Positions 25,036-33,017 of a stretch of 64,000 nt of DNA are shown piece by piece. This DNA is from Candidatus Villigracilaceae bacterium (GTDB lineage Bacteria; Chloroflexota; Anaerolineae; Anaerolineales; Villigracilaceae). The translations under genes were made by a program, and so were the position numbers. The stretch's first letter is position 1; every line of letters begins with the position of its first letter. The DNA is taken from the NCBI GenBank assembly GCA_026645935.1, contig JAPKMP010000021.1, positions 1 through 64,000 of the forward strand. The letters run 5' to 3'. The notes below the pieces were generated by a model. The model had not been told where the DNA came from and ran no database searches. It saw only the letters and a program-made list of their open reading frames with translations.

Positions 25036-26010
25036 ATGAAACGCAAGACTCTTCTCTTAAAATTCTACTCATTCGCATATTTTGTCTCCGTGCTTTTATT
25101 ACTCGTTAGTCAACTTTTTGTTTCCGGAATTACGATCGACTCGATTCCTGAAGATTATTTGCTGAAAGATGATTTGATCAAGGCGTACCGAAAATTTAAA
25201 TTTGATATTGGCGATAGGATTTTTCCTTCTGCAGTGGTTGGAAAAGATGGCTGGTTATTCTATACGGGAGAAATGAGTTTACGAGATTATCAAAAAGTCG
25301 ATCCGTTGAATATAAGCAACATCAAAAAACTTGTGGGTATACTTAATCAAATGGACGCTGCAGTCAAGGAATATGGAGGAACGCTATTGGTTATCGTTCC
25401 TCCCGATAAAAGCACAATTTACCCGCATTATATGCCTGATGAGATTCCGGTCATTGGAACCACTACCAGTCTTGATCGGCTTATCGAGCGTACCAGGGTT
25501 TATGGGAATTATCAATTATTGGATTTGCGACCGACTTTGATTCAGGCTGGTCGATCCTCCCATTTGTATTACAAGACGGATACCCATTGGAATTGCCTTG
25601 GGGCATTTTATGCGTATGAAGATGTTATATCAAATTTGATTAAGATCCATCCTGGGTTACCAAGGTATCGTATGAACGATTTCAATATCGATTTTTTCGA
25701 GGTACATGGTCTCGATATTGCCAGGCAAATGGGGACGAATATTGTTGATACCGAGGTGGCTTTTACCCCAAAGTTTGCGATGGATGGAACCAAAGAAACA
25801 CCGGGCCTAATGGTAGTTCACGACTCCTTTTATAATGCATGTTTATATCAGTTCTTTGAAGCGACATACCAGGACATTGTACCGGTATCGTATGGTGATG
25901 TTGAACTGGCTGATATACTTGAAATGATAGAGAAAGAAAAGCCGGAAACAGTGTTAGTGGAATTTGCGGAAAGGTTCATGGACCATTTCTTATGGCACCT
26001 ATATGAATAG
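25036..26010 (+). CDS. AlgX/AlgJ-like SGNH acetyltransferase-like protein
   Basis: The 324-residue protein has an N-terminal membrane anchor (residues 12-34) and an extracytoplasmic SGNH-like domain of the AlgX/AlgJ type: GKDGWLFYTGE near residue 70, VVPPDKSTIYP, then the YYKTDTHWNCLGAFYAYE motif holding the Asp-x-His pair, and MVVHDSFYNAC with the expected nucleophile Ser. In alginate systems such proteins place acetyl groups, delivered by the MBOAT partner, onto the polymer. It is AT-rich like the preceding gene and starts 23 bases after it. The polymer modified is unknown; no glycosyltransferases adjoin. Confidence 0.88.
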   Translation: MKRKTLLLKFYSFAYFVSVLLLLVSQLFVSGITIDSIPEDYLLKDDLIKAYRKFKFDIGDRIFPSAVVGKDGWLFYTGEMSLRDYQKVDPLNISNIKKLVGILNQMDAAVKEYGGTLLVIVPPDKSTIYPHYMPDEIPVIGTTTSLDRLIERTRVYGNYQLLDLRPTLIQAGRSSHLYYKTDTHWNCLGAFYAYEDVISNLIKIHPGLPRYRMNDFNIDFFEVHGLDIARQMGTNIVDTEVAFTPKFAMDGTKETPGLMVVHDSFYNACLYQFFEATYQDIVPVSYGDVELADILEMIEKEKPETVLVEFAERFMDHFLWHLYE

Positions 26011-26025
26011 AGGGAATACTTTGTG

Positions 26026-26031
26026 TATAAT
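26026..26031 (+). promoter_or_regulatory. -10 element giving a leaderless ruvB transcript
   Basis: TGTGTATAAT is followed by six bases (CCCGCC) and the ATG at 26038. The arrangement predicts a transcript starting at the initiation codon and fixes the ruvB start. Confidence 0.6.
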
Positions 26032-26037
26032 CCCGCC

Positions 26038-27057
26038 ATGGCAAAATCCAGATCGCTCGACCCCGAATCAAAACCCGATGACCGTGTGGACAACGCCCTG
26101 CGCCCGCAGAAACTTGCCGACCTGATCGGTCAGGATCAGGTGAAGGAAAACTTGTCGATCCTGATTGCAGCGGCGCAGCAACGGACGGAAGCGTTGGATC
26201 ATGTCTTATTTTACGGTCCGCCCGGTTTGGGAAAGACGACGCTGGCGCATGTGCTCGGCAACGAAATGGGAGTCAACGTAAAGGTCACAGCCGGACCCGC
26301 CATCGAGCGCGCCGGAGATCTCGCCGCGATCCTTACCAACCTTCGCGCGGGTGATATTCTTTTCATAGACGAAGTTCATCGCCTCGGACGCGCCGTGGAA
26401 GAAGTGCTCTATCCAGCGATGGAAGATTTCGCGTTGGATATTGTGATCGGAAAGGGACCCTCGGCTCGATCCATCCGCCTGAAACTGCCTCGGTTTACCG
26501 TGGTTGGCGCCACGACCAGACTTGCCCTCGTCACCGCACCCTTGCGGGCGAGATTTGGCGCAGTCTATCGTTTGGATTATTACGATATCGAAGCGATGAA
26601 GCGGATCGTTTCGAGGGCAACAGGGTTGCTGAAGGTTTCTGCTGATGATTCAGGTATCGACGAAGTGGCGAGGCGCGCGCGTGGGACTCCGCGCATTGCA
26701 TTGCGTTTGCTCCGCCGCGTTCGTGATTTCGCCCAGGTGCGTGCGAATGGGACGATCACGCAAAAGGTCGCGAAAGAGGCTTTGGATTTATTGCAGGTCG
26801 ACCCGCGCGGGTTGGATGATGTCGACCGCCGCGTATTGAAGACCATCATCGAAAAATACAGCGGCGGACCTGTTGGGTTGAACACCATTGCCGCCTCCAT
26901 CAGCGAGGAGCAGGACACGATCATGGATGTGGTCGAGCCTTATCTGTTGCAGCTCGGTTTTCTTGATAGAACTCCGCAAGGGCGTGTGGCAACCAAATCC
27001 GCATACGAGCATTTGGGGTATCAATACTCCGAGGAAGGCCAGCCAAGGTTGTTGTAG
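26038..27057 (+). CDS. ruvB: Holliday junction branch migration helicase RuvB
   Basis: RuvB is the hexameric AAA+ motor that, with RuvA, drives branch migration at Holliday junctions. Visible are [19 protein letters not shown], Walker [14 protein letters not shown], Walker [10 protein letters not shown], sensor 1 [19 protein letters not shown] with the arginine finger region, sensor 2 [18 protein letters not shown] and the winged-helix C-terminus [19 protein letters not shown]. The 339-residue length is normal. ruvA and ruvC are not in the window. Confidence 0.97.
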   Translation: MAKSRSLDPESKPDDRVDNALRPQKLADLIGQDQVKENLSILIAAAQQRTEALDHVLFYGPPGLGKTTLAHVLGNEMGVNVKVTAGPAIERAGDLAAILTNLRAGDILFIDEVHRLGRAVEEVLYPAMEDFALDIVIGKGPSARSIRLKLPRFTVVGATTRLALVTAPLRARFGAVYRLDYYDIEAMKRIVSRATGLLKVSADDSGIDEVARRARGTPRIALRLLRRVRDFAQVRANGTITQKVAKEALDLLQVDPRGLDDVDRRVLKTIIEKYSGGPVGLNTIAASISEEQDTIMDVVEPYLLQLGFLDRTPQGRVATKSAYEHLGYQYSEEGQPRLL

Positions 27058-27067
27058 GGAAGTTGAC

Positions 27068-28792
27068 ATGAAACGAAATTATGTCAGGGTGCATGGGCTT
27101 GTTCTTGCGGCGATTTTGGTTTCATGTAATTTGCCAATGTCGCCTGCTACTTTATCGCCCGCGCCAGGGGTGAGCGGAGATGACCAAATACTTACAGTTC
27201 AACCTGTTATGGGTCCATCGCAAGCTGAACATCATATCGGTGTACGCCAGGTTAACGGGATGGGGGAATTCCATGATAAAAGAACAGGGGATAAGTTTAT
27301 TCCTCGCGGCGTGAATTATGTTTTTGTCCCGCTCCCGAATGGGATTACGAATAAACTGCTTCAAGTGGGAATATATGATCCGCAGCGTACACGCGACGAT
27401 TTTTCTGCATTGGCGGTCCTGGGTTATAACACGGCGCGTGTTTTTCTTGATCATTGCGGTTCCGGTCCGGGGTGCATCGGGGATGAAGATAACAAAGGTT
27501 TGAATCCCGAATATCTCGATAACATTGCGGACATGATGGCTGCGGGGCGTGAAACGGGTATTTATATCCTCTTTACCTCCAATGACCTGCCCGATCAGGG
27601 CGGATATGCAGAGGAGGCAAATTTTGGGTCTGGCGGGAATTTTGCAGGGTACCGCAATTCATATTACCTGCGTCCCAACGGAATTACAGCCACGCGTCGT
27701 TACTGGCGCGACCTGTTGACCGGTCTCAAGGAGCGAAATGCGGCTTTTGACGCGGTTCTTGGCTGGCAGCTTCTCAACGAACAATGGATGTTCGTCGACC
27801 AGCCGCCACTTTCAATGACAAGCGGTCAGATCGAGACAACGACCGGTTCCTATGATGTCAGCGACCCCGAACAAAAGAAAAAGATGGTGAGCGACGGACT
27901 TGTATATTACATTGCGCAAATGAAGGAGGAGATTCTGACGCACGACCCGACAGCGTTGGTAACGATGGGTTTCTTTGTTCCAGAAATCGTCGCACCAGAT
28001 TGGTACGTGGAAACCTCCTCACTCCTCCAAAACTCCGATCTGGATTTCTTCGATTTTCATGCCTATCCTGGTGGACCCAGCTTCCAAGACCACGCCGAAC
28101 ACTTTGGCATGGTTGGTTACGACGATAAACCCATCGTATTAGGCGAATATGGCGCATTCCGGCATATTTATACCGAGATCGATTCAGCGGCGCGTGTTAT
28201 TTCCAAATGGGCGGCGGAGTCCTGCGATTACGGCTTCGATGGATGGCTTTATTGGACGTATTATCCTTCCGATGCCCGCGCGGGCGACCGTACTTGGGGA
28301 CTGACGGATGAGGAGGGCTACCTGTTGAATCTGTTCGCGCCTGTGAATCAGCCGGACCCCTGTGAGGAGGTTGTGATTCCCAACGACAATCTGGCGTATG
28401 GCAAGCCTGTCACCGCTTCACGCAGTTTGCCTGCAGAACCACCTCAATATGCTGTGGACGATAACGCAGGCACACAATGGGGTGCGGGGGAAGGACCCGT
28501 TCAGTGGATACAAGTGGATTTGCAGGGAAGTTATCGGGTTACGGAAGTTCGATTGTTAGTTGCTCAGTATCCCGAAGGGAATACCATTCATCGCCTGCTA
28601 GTGCGCGTTTCTGGTAGTGATTCCTTTCAAACTGTCCATGAGTTCAACGGCACGACGAACGATAACAACTGGCTGACCTTTGAACCAGATACCCCTCTTG
28701 AATACGTGACCCAGATACGTATTCAAACCATATCCAGCCCCTCATGGGTCGCGTGGAAGGAGATTCAAATCTACGGCGAACCCATTCAATAG
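27068..28792 (+). CDS. GH5-like glycoside hydrolase lipoprotein with F5/8C domain
   Basis: A lipoprotein signal (LVLAAILVSCNLP, Cys20) precedes a TIM-barrel domain (about 60-400) resembling glycoside hydrolase family 5: FIPRGVNYVFVPL, NTARVFLDH, acid/base Glu238 in QLLNEQW, DFFDFHAYP, and nucleophile Glu360 in IVLGEYG. Residues 435-572 form a discoidin/F5-8C carbohydrate-binding module (AYGKPVTASRSLP, AVDDNAGTQWGAGEG, WIQVDLQGSYRVTEVRLL). It is surface-anchored and probably cleaves a beta-linked polysaccharide. The start at 27068 follows ruvB by ten bases and precedes the signal peptide; a longer frame would overlap ruvB. Confidence 0.85.
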   Translation: MKRNYVRVHGLVLAAILVSCNLPMSPATLSPAPGVSGDDQILTVQPVMGPSQAEHHIGVRQVNGMGEFHDKRTGDKFIPRGVNYVFVPLPNGITNKLLQVGIYDPQRTRDDFSALAVLGYNTARVFLDHCGSGPGCIGDEDNKGLNPEYLDNIADMMAAGRETGIYILFTSNDLPDQGGYAEEANFGSGGNFAGYRNSYYLRPNGITATRRYWRDLLTGLKERNAAFDAVLGWQLLNEQWMFVDQPPLSMTSGQIETTTGSYDVSDPEQKKKMVSDGLVYYIAQMKEEILTHDPTALVTMGFFVPEIVAPDWYVETSSLLQNSDLDFFDFHAYPGGPSFQDHAEHFGMVGYDDKPIVLGEYGAFRHIYTEIDSAARVISKWAAESCDYGFDGWLYWTYYPSDARAGDRTWGLTDEEGYLLNLFAPVNQPDPCEEVVIPNDNLAYGKPVTASRSLPAEPPQYAVDDNAGTQWGAGEGPVQWIQVDLQGSYRVTEVRLLVAQYPEGNTIHRLLVRVSGSDSFQTVHEFNGTTNDNNWLTFEPDTPLEYVTQIRIQTISSPSWVAWKEIQIYGEPIQ

Positions 28793-28803
28793 GTTTCGAT
28801 TTC

Positions 28804-29031
28804 ATGGAATCTCTCGCCCGTTACCTCATGCTCGGCGGAATCATCCTCCTCCTCGTCGGAGGGGGAGTGTTTCTTGCTGCAAAATTCGGTTTCCCATTGG
28901 GAAGACTGCCCGGCGATATCCGCGTCGAAGGGGAGAATGGATCGTTCTATTTTCCGTTGACGAGTTCCATCCTTGTGTCGGTCTTACTTACCATTCTCCT
29001 GAACATCATTTCCCGCTTCATACAAAAATAA
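28804..29031 (+). CDS. DUF2905 family small membrane protein
   Basis: The 75-residue protein has two hydrophobic helices (residues 6-26 and 52-72) and the conserved middle segment FPLGRLPGDIRVEGENGSFYFPL that defines DUF2905. The function is unknown. The start at 28804 preserves the family N-terminus. It ends one base before queA, so the two genes are probably coupled. Confidence 0.85.
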   Translation: MESLARYLMLGGIILLLVGGGVFLAAKFGFPLGRLPGDIRVEGENGSFYFPLTSSILVSVLLTILLNIISRFIQK

Positions 29032-29032
29032 C

Positions 29033-30052
29033 TTGAAAACCTCCGATTTCGATTATCACCTCCCGGAGTCTTCCATTGCCCAGACTCCCATCGAGCCGCG
29101 CGATTCGTCCAGGCTGCTGATCCTTCATCGCGAATCTGGAGAAGTGGAGCATCGCCTCTTTCGTGATTTGACATCGTTCCTGCAACCAGGCGATTTGCTT
29201 GTCTTGAACCAGACTCGTGTTATTCCCGCCCGCATCTTTGCCAGAAAAGACTCGGGCGGCAAAGTGGAATTGCTATTATTACGCCGCCGAGACTCATTGA
29301 CCTGGGAGGCTTTAGTGGGTGGAAAAGGCTTGCGTGTAGGTAAATCAGTGGAAATCGAGAATGGACCGAGCGCAGAAATTGTTGAAGTCCTGGAGGGATC
29401 TGAGAGGTTGATAAGATTTTCCGAAGCTATCGAGCCATATTTCCCTCATGTTGGGAATGTTCCTTTGCCGCCATATGTCCATGAAAAATTGGAGGACCCC
29501 GAACGATATCAGACAGTCTATTCCAAAGAACCCGGCTCCGTTGCCGCGCCCACGGCTGGCCTTCATTTTACGCCGGGGTTGTTCGTAAAAATTCAGGAAA
29601 TTGGAGTGAAGATCGCATACGTAACCTTGCATGTCGGTTTGGATACTTTTGCGCCGGTCAACGAAGACAACCCCGAGGAGCACAAAATCCACAGCGAGTG
29701 GTGCGAGGTGACCCAGGAAACGGCGGATTTGATCAATGAGACCAAACGAAACGGTGGGCGTGTGATCGCCGTCGGGACAACTTCTGTGCGAACGTTGGAA
29801 TCTGCTGCAATCGAAAATCGTAAATCTGAAATCGTAAATCGATACTCCGGTTCAACGACCCTCTTCATCCTCCCCGGCTACCAATTCAAAGTTGTCGATG
29901 CGATGATCACGAATTTCCACCTGCCCAAGTCCACGTTGATTATGCTCGTCAGCGCCTTTGCGGGAAGGGAGCGAATTTTGCATACCTACGAACTGGCAAT
30001 TAATGAAGGCTATCGCTTTTACTCCTTCGGCGACGCGATGCTAATCCTCTAA
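29033..30052 (+). CDS. queA: S-adenosylmethionine:tRNA ribosyltransferase-isomerase
   Basis: QueA makes epoxyqueuosine on tRNA from preQ1 and the ribosyl part of SAM. Motifs are FDYHLPESSIAQTPIEPRD, LNQTRVIPARIFA, GSVAAPTAGLHFTP, VTLHVGLDTFAPV, VIAVGTTSVRTLES and NFHLPKSTLIMLVSAFAGRE; the length (339) is normal. It starts with TTG one base after the DUF2905 stop, without a clear ribosome site. A low-complexity spacer repeat at 29812-29850 is translated as IENRKSEIVNR in the variable loop after VRTLESAA, where other QueA proteins have a short Gly/Ser-type segment. tgt of the same pathway is 19 kb away. Confidence 0.96.
   Translation: MKTSDFDYHLPESSIAQTPIEPRDSSRLLILHRESGEVEHRLFRDLTSFLQPGDLLVLNQTRVIPARIFARKDSGGKVELLLLRRRDSLTWEALVGGKGLRVGKSVEIENGPSAEIVEVLEGSERLIRFSEAIEPYFPHVGNVPLPPYVHEKLEDPERYQTVYSKEPGSVAAPTAGLHFTPGLFVKIQEIGVKIAYVTLHVGLDTFAPVNEDNPEEHKIHSEWCEVTQETADLINETKRNGGRVIAVGTTSVRTLESAAIENRKSEIVNRYSGSTTLFILPGYQFKVVDAMITNFHLPKSTLIMLVSAFAGRERILHTYELAINEGYRFYSFGDAMLIL
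29812..29850. repeat. ATCGTAAATC repeat inside queA coding sequence
   Basis: The words AATCGTAAATC and GAAATCGTAAATC occur in tandem, in frame, within queA. The same words form the spacer at 22019-22054 between two other genes. Confidence 0.65.
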
Positions 30053-30080
30053 TTCTCCAATCTCAAATTACAAATTACCC
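30053..30080. repeat. AATTCTCCAAT/AAATTACC spacer
   Basis: A low-complexity spacer begins TTCTCCAATCTC and continues with AAATTACAAATTACC. A near copy (AATTCTCCAATTACC...TAATTACC) lies at 58419-58452 before ahcY. Confidence 0.55.
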
Positions 30081-30091
30081 TCAACCTCTTC

Positions 30092-30754
30092 ATGAATTCC
30101 CTTTCAACTATAAACAACGAAATCATCTACTGCCGTAAATGTTCCCGTCTCGTCGCGTGGCGCCAGGAAGTGGCGCGGGTGAAGCGCAAGGCGTATAAAG
30201 ACGAGGAATATTGGGGAAAGCCGGTGCCGGGATTCGGTGATCCAAAAGCGCGAGTCCTCGTGGTGGGACTCGCTCCTGGTGCGCACGGATCGAATCGCAC
30301 CGGGCGTCAATTCACAGGGGATGCCTCCGGCAATTTTTTGTTTCCAGCGTTGTACAAAGCCGGGTTTGCGAACCAGCCCCGGGCGGAGTCACGAGGCGAT
30401 GGTCTCCTCCTCAAGGATATGTATATTACCGCGTCCGGGCGTTGCGCTCCACCGGATAATAAACCGACCCCTCAAGAATTGGATAATTGTCAGTCTTATC
30501 TTGAGCGGGAGATTGCCATCATACAGCCGAAGGTGATCGTGTGCCTGGGTAAGATTGCCTTTGATCGACTCCTCAAGGTATTCGCCCTGCGGGGATTAAA
30601 GTTTTCGCATGGAGCCACTTATAAACTGATTACCGGCCAGTGGTTAATATGTTCTTATCATCCCAGCCAGCAGAACACTTCGACGGGTAAGTTGACCGTA
30701 AAGATGTTCGATGCGATTTGGAAAAAAGCTGGGCAATTGACGTCAAGAAGTTGA
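30092..30754 (+). CDS. udgB: family 5 uracil-DNA glycosylase (UDGb)
   Basis: UDGb removes uracil and other deaminated bases from DNA. The product (220 residues) has YCRKCSRL near the N-terminus and further Cys residues (GRCAPPDN; NCQSYLE) that would ligate a 4Fe-4S cluster, the family 5 motif GLAPGAHGSNRTGRQFTGD, and the second motif SYHPSQQNTSTGKLT. The family lacks the polar catalytic residue of other UDGs, consistent with APGAHG here. It is followed by hydrolase genes with a three-base gap. Confidence 0.93.
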   Translation: MNSLSTINNEIIYCRKCSRLVAWRQEVARVKRKAYKDEEYWGKPVPGFGDPKARVLVVGLAPGAHGSNRTGRQFTGDASGNFLFPALYKAGFANQPRAESRGDGLLLKDMYITASGRCAPPDNKPTPQELDNCQSYLEREIAIIQPKVIVCLGKIAFDRLLKVFALRGLKFSHGATYKLITGQWLICSYHPSQQNTSTGKLTVKMFDAIWKKAGQLTSRS

Positions 30755-30757
30755 ACA

Positions 30758-31504
30758 ATGGGAAAAATCTTAAGGATCGCCGCGGCGATAACGATTGTCT
30801 TCGTTACGGTTGTGTTCGTAGCGGGACTTATCTATTGGGTGAGCGGCGCTTACTCCGCAACGGAAAGTGCTTTGCAGGCCATCAAATCCGAGTCGACTGT
30901 GTTCGTGACCGAAGAGAATGCCTGGGTGACGTTTTACCCATCCAATGACCTTCAGCCTGAAACAGGATTTATCTTCTACCCAGGCGCAAACGTGGACTTC
31001 CGCGCCTATGCACCGGTGATGAAATTGATTGCCGCGGAAGGATATTTCATCACAGTTCTTCCGATGCCGTTGAACCTTTCGTTTTTCGACTCGAATGCCG
31101 CGGCGCGCGTGCAAGCCGAATACCCTGAGATCGGGAATTGGTTTGTGGGCGGGCACTCCCTCGGCGGCGTGACAGCGTCGTCTTATGTTTCGACCCACGA
31201 AGAAATTCAAGGGCTTGTCCTTTGGGCATCCACGCCGGGAAATAATGCCCTGATCGGGCGAGAATCGAACGTCCTGTTGGTTTATGGGTCATTGGACGGA
31301 TTGTTTACTCCCGCCATGCTCGAGAATGCTCACGAGTTTCTCCCGGTTGAATCACAATTTGTTCCCATTGAAGGTGGAAATCACTCACAGTTCGGCGCCT
31401 ATGGGCTTCAGGAAGGTGATCTTGAGGCGACGGTCTCGCCTGAAGAACAATGGGAGAAGATCGCTGAAGCGACAGTTGAGTTTTTCAATGGGGTAATTAA
31501 ATAA
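30758..31504 (+). CDS. membrane-anchored alpha/beta hydrolase
   Basis: One N-terminal helix (residues 7-30) anchors an extracytoplasmic alpha/beta-hydrolase domain of the dienelactone-hydrolase-like type. The nucleophile elbow is GGHSLGG, the acid probably Asp in YGSLDGLF, and the His in GNHSQFGAYG. FYPGANVDFRAYAP supplies the oxyanion region. The substrate is unknown. It starts four bases after udgB and is followed by a second hydrolase; the two share only fold-level similarity. Confidence 0.85.
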   Translation: MGKILRIAAAITIVFVTVVFVAGLIYWVSGAYSATESALQAIKSESTVFVTEENAWVTFYPSNDLQPETGFIFYPGANVDFRAYAPVMKLIAAEGYFITVLPMPLNLSFFDSNAAARVQAEYPEIGNWFVGGHSLGGVTASSYVSTHEEIQGLVLWASTPGNNALIGRESNVLLVYGSLDGLFTPAMLENAHEFLPVESQFVPIEGGNHSQFGAYGLQEGDLEATVSPEEQWEKIAEATVEFFNGVIK

Positions 31505-31527
31505 CGGTTGTCGCCAACTAATTGACT

Positions 31528-32496
31528 ATGAAACGATTGAAGAGATTTATTTTTATTTCTTTTATTTTTGCCTGCGTCACGTCCGCGCTGGGACCGTTTG
31601 CCATCCCGGTTCCTGAGTTGGAGGGATTGGCGAGCGAGCAGGAGCTCCTCGAACCGGACAGTAAATTCATCGAGATCAACGGTGTGACGATTCATTACAA
31701 GGAGGCGGGGTCGGGAGAAACCACCTTTGTTCTTCTGCATCCGTTTGGCGGAAGTACCTTTTCCTGGCGCGAGGTCATGGATGATTTTGCAAAATATGGA
31801 AAAGTCATCGCGTATGACCGTCCGGCGTTCGGTCTCACGGAAAGGCCGATGCCGGAGGATTGGGAGTCGAATCCGTATGGCATGAAAGCCAATATCGAAC
31901 TCCTGCGCGGATTGCTGGACGCCTTCGGTGTAGAGAAAGCCGTCCTGGTGGGCAACTCGGCCGGGGGCGGGGTTGCGGCGGCGTTCGCGATGGAGTATCC
32001 TGAACGTGTAGGCGAACTAATCCTTGTTGCTCCAGGCCTTGGCGGCGGGCGCGGACCGCAATTCCCTGCCTGGGCGCTTCCGCTCATGTGGACTCCGCAA
32101 ATGCGCCATCTTGGTCCGCTGATGATGCGTGAGTACCAGGAAAGTCTTCCGCGCACGCTCGATCGCGGATGGTTTAACAAGGATAAACTTACCGATGAAT
32201 TCCGCGCGAGACATTTGCAGGTGTTGACCATTGAGAATTGGGACCGCGCTTTTTACGAATTGACCTTTGCGCCAGCGTATCCGGAACTGCGTCCGCTATT
32301 GCCGGATCTGACCATGCCGGTCTTGATCGTGGCCGGACAGGAAGACCGTCTCATCCGTTCGTGGTATTTCGAAGCGGTCGCTGCGGAGATGCCGGATGCC
32401 AGGTTGGAACTGATCCCCGAATGCGGGCATGTGCCGCAGGAGGAATGTCCAGAACCATTCATGGAAATCATATTGGAATATTTGAGCAGCCGGTGA
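31528..32496 (+). CDS. alpha/beta hydrolase with N-terminal anchor
   Basis: After an N-terminal hydrophobic segment (FIFISFIFACVTSALG), the protein reads as a classical alpha/beta hydrolase: IHYKEAGSGETTFVLLHPFGG, VIAYDRPAFGLTERP, nucleophile Ser in LVGNSAGGG, Asp in VAGQEDRLI and His in PECGHVPQEE. These features fit esterases, lipases or haloperoxidase-like enzymes; the exact reaction is not evident. The ATG at 31528 was preferred to a TTG two codons earlier. It precedes the peroxiredoxin-like gene by 37 bases. Confidence 0.88.
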   Translation: MKRLKRFIFISFIFACVTSALGPFAIPVPELEGLASEQELLEPDSKFIEINGVTIHYKEAGSGETTFVLLHPFGGSTFSWREVMDDFAKYGKVIAYDRPAFGLTERPMPEDWESNPYGMKANIELLRGLLDAFGVEKAVLVGNSAGGGVAAAFAMEYPERVGELILVAPGLGGGRGPQFPAWALPLMWTPQMRHLGPLMMREYQESLPRTLDRGWFNKDKLTDEFRARHLQVLTIENWDRAFYELTFAPAYPELRPLLPDLTMPVLIVAGQEDRLIRSWYFEAVAAEMPDARLELIPECGHVPQEECPEPFMEIILEYLSSR

Positions 32497-32533
32497 TCCA
32501 TGCAAGGCGGCGGCTTGAGCCTGGGAACATTCG

Positions 32534-33016
32534 ATGAAAACAACCCTCATTACGCCCGGTGCAGATGCGCCGGATTTTGAACTTGCGGATATCCATGGGG
32601 TACACATCCGCCTTTCCGATTTCCGTGGGAAAAAAACCGTTGTACTGTCATTTTTACGCGGATTCATGTGACCATATTGCCGTGCGCAGTTGGCGCGCAT
32701 GAGCGATCATTACAACGACTTTACTTCACGAAGTGCGGAGATTCTCGCAGTCGGTCCCGACGGTTTGGAGTCGTTCAGGCGTTACTGGCAGCGCGAAGAG
32801 ATTCCTTATATCGGTTTGCCTGATCCAGACCATGTCGTTGCCAAACTCTATAAGCAGGAAGTGAATCTTTTCAAACTTGGGCGGATGCCGCTGAATTGCA
32901 TCGTGGATGCGGAAGGCAAGATCCGCTATGTGCATTACGGTTCATCCATGATGGATATTCCGGATAACCAGACATTTCTCGGTGTAATAGATAAACTCAA
33001 CGCGTCATCCAGTTAA
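32534..33016 (+). CDS. peroxiredoxin-like selenoprotein (UxxC), TGA read as Sec
   Basis: Read through one in-frame TGA (32669-32671), the gene encodes 160 residues of the AhpC/TSA-like thioredoxin fold: GADAPDFELADIHG, LSDFRGKKTVVLSFLRGF, then Met-TGA-Pro-Tyr-Cys-Arg-Ala, then ILAVGPDG, IPYIGLPDPDHVVAKLY, and a normal C-terminus. The TGA stands exactly where relatives carry the catalytic Cys of a CxxC/CPxC site, giving a UxxC motif. A GC-rich hairpin about 14 bases downstream (GTGCGC, loop AGTTG, GCGCGC) is a plausible bacterial SECIS element. GGGAA precedes the ATG. The alternative is a nonsense mutation or sequencing error; clean reading frames on both sides favour selenocysteine. selA, selB and selC are not in the window. 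Confidence 0.82.
32669..32710 (+). promoter_or_regulatory. in-frame TGA with SECIS-like hairpin
   Basis: After the TGA, TGCGC or GTGCGC pairs with GCGCGCA around a loop containing GTTG (about 32684-32701). Bacterial SECIS elements place a short stem with G and U in the apical loop at this distance, for SelB binding. Confidence 0.55.
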
Positions 33017-33017
33017 C

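Noticed and set aside
26888-27067. Extended N-terminus of the GH5-like protein overlapping ruvB
   Set aside because: The added residues are Arg/Ser-rich out-of-frame ruvB sequence and would hide the lipoprotein signal that begins at 27068.
32690-33016. Truncated peroxiredoxin gene starting at an internal ATG
   Set aside because: The thioredoxin-fold N-terminus is encoded in the same frame upstream of the TGA with its own ATG and ribosome site, so the shorter gene would lack its active site.
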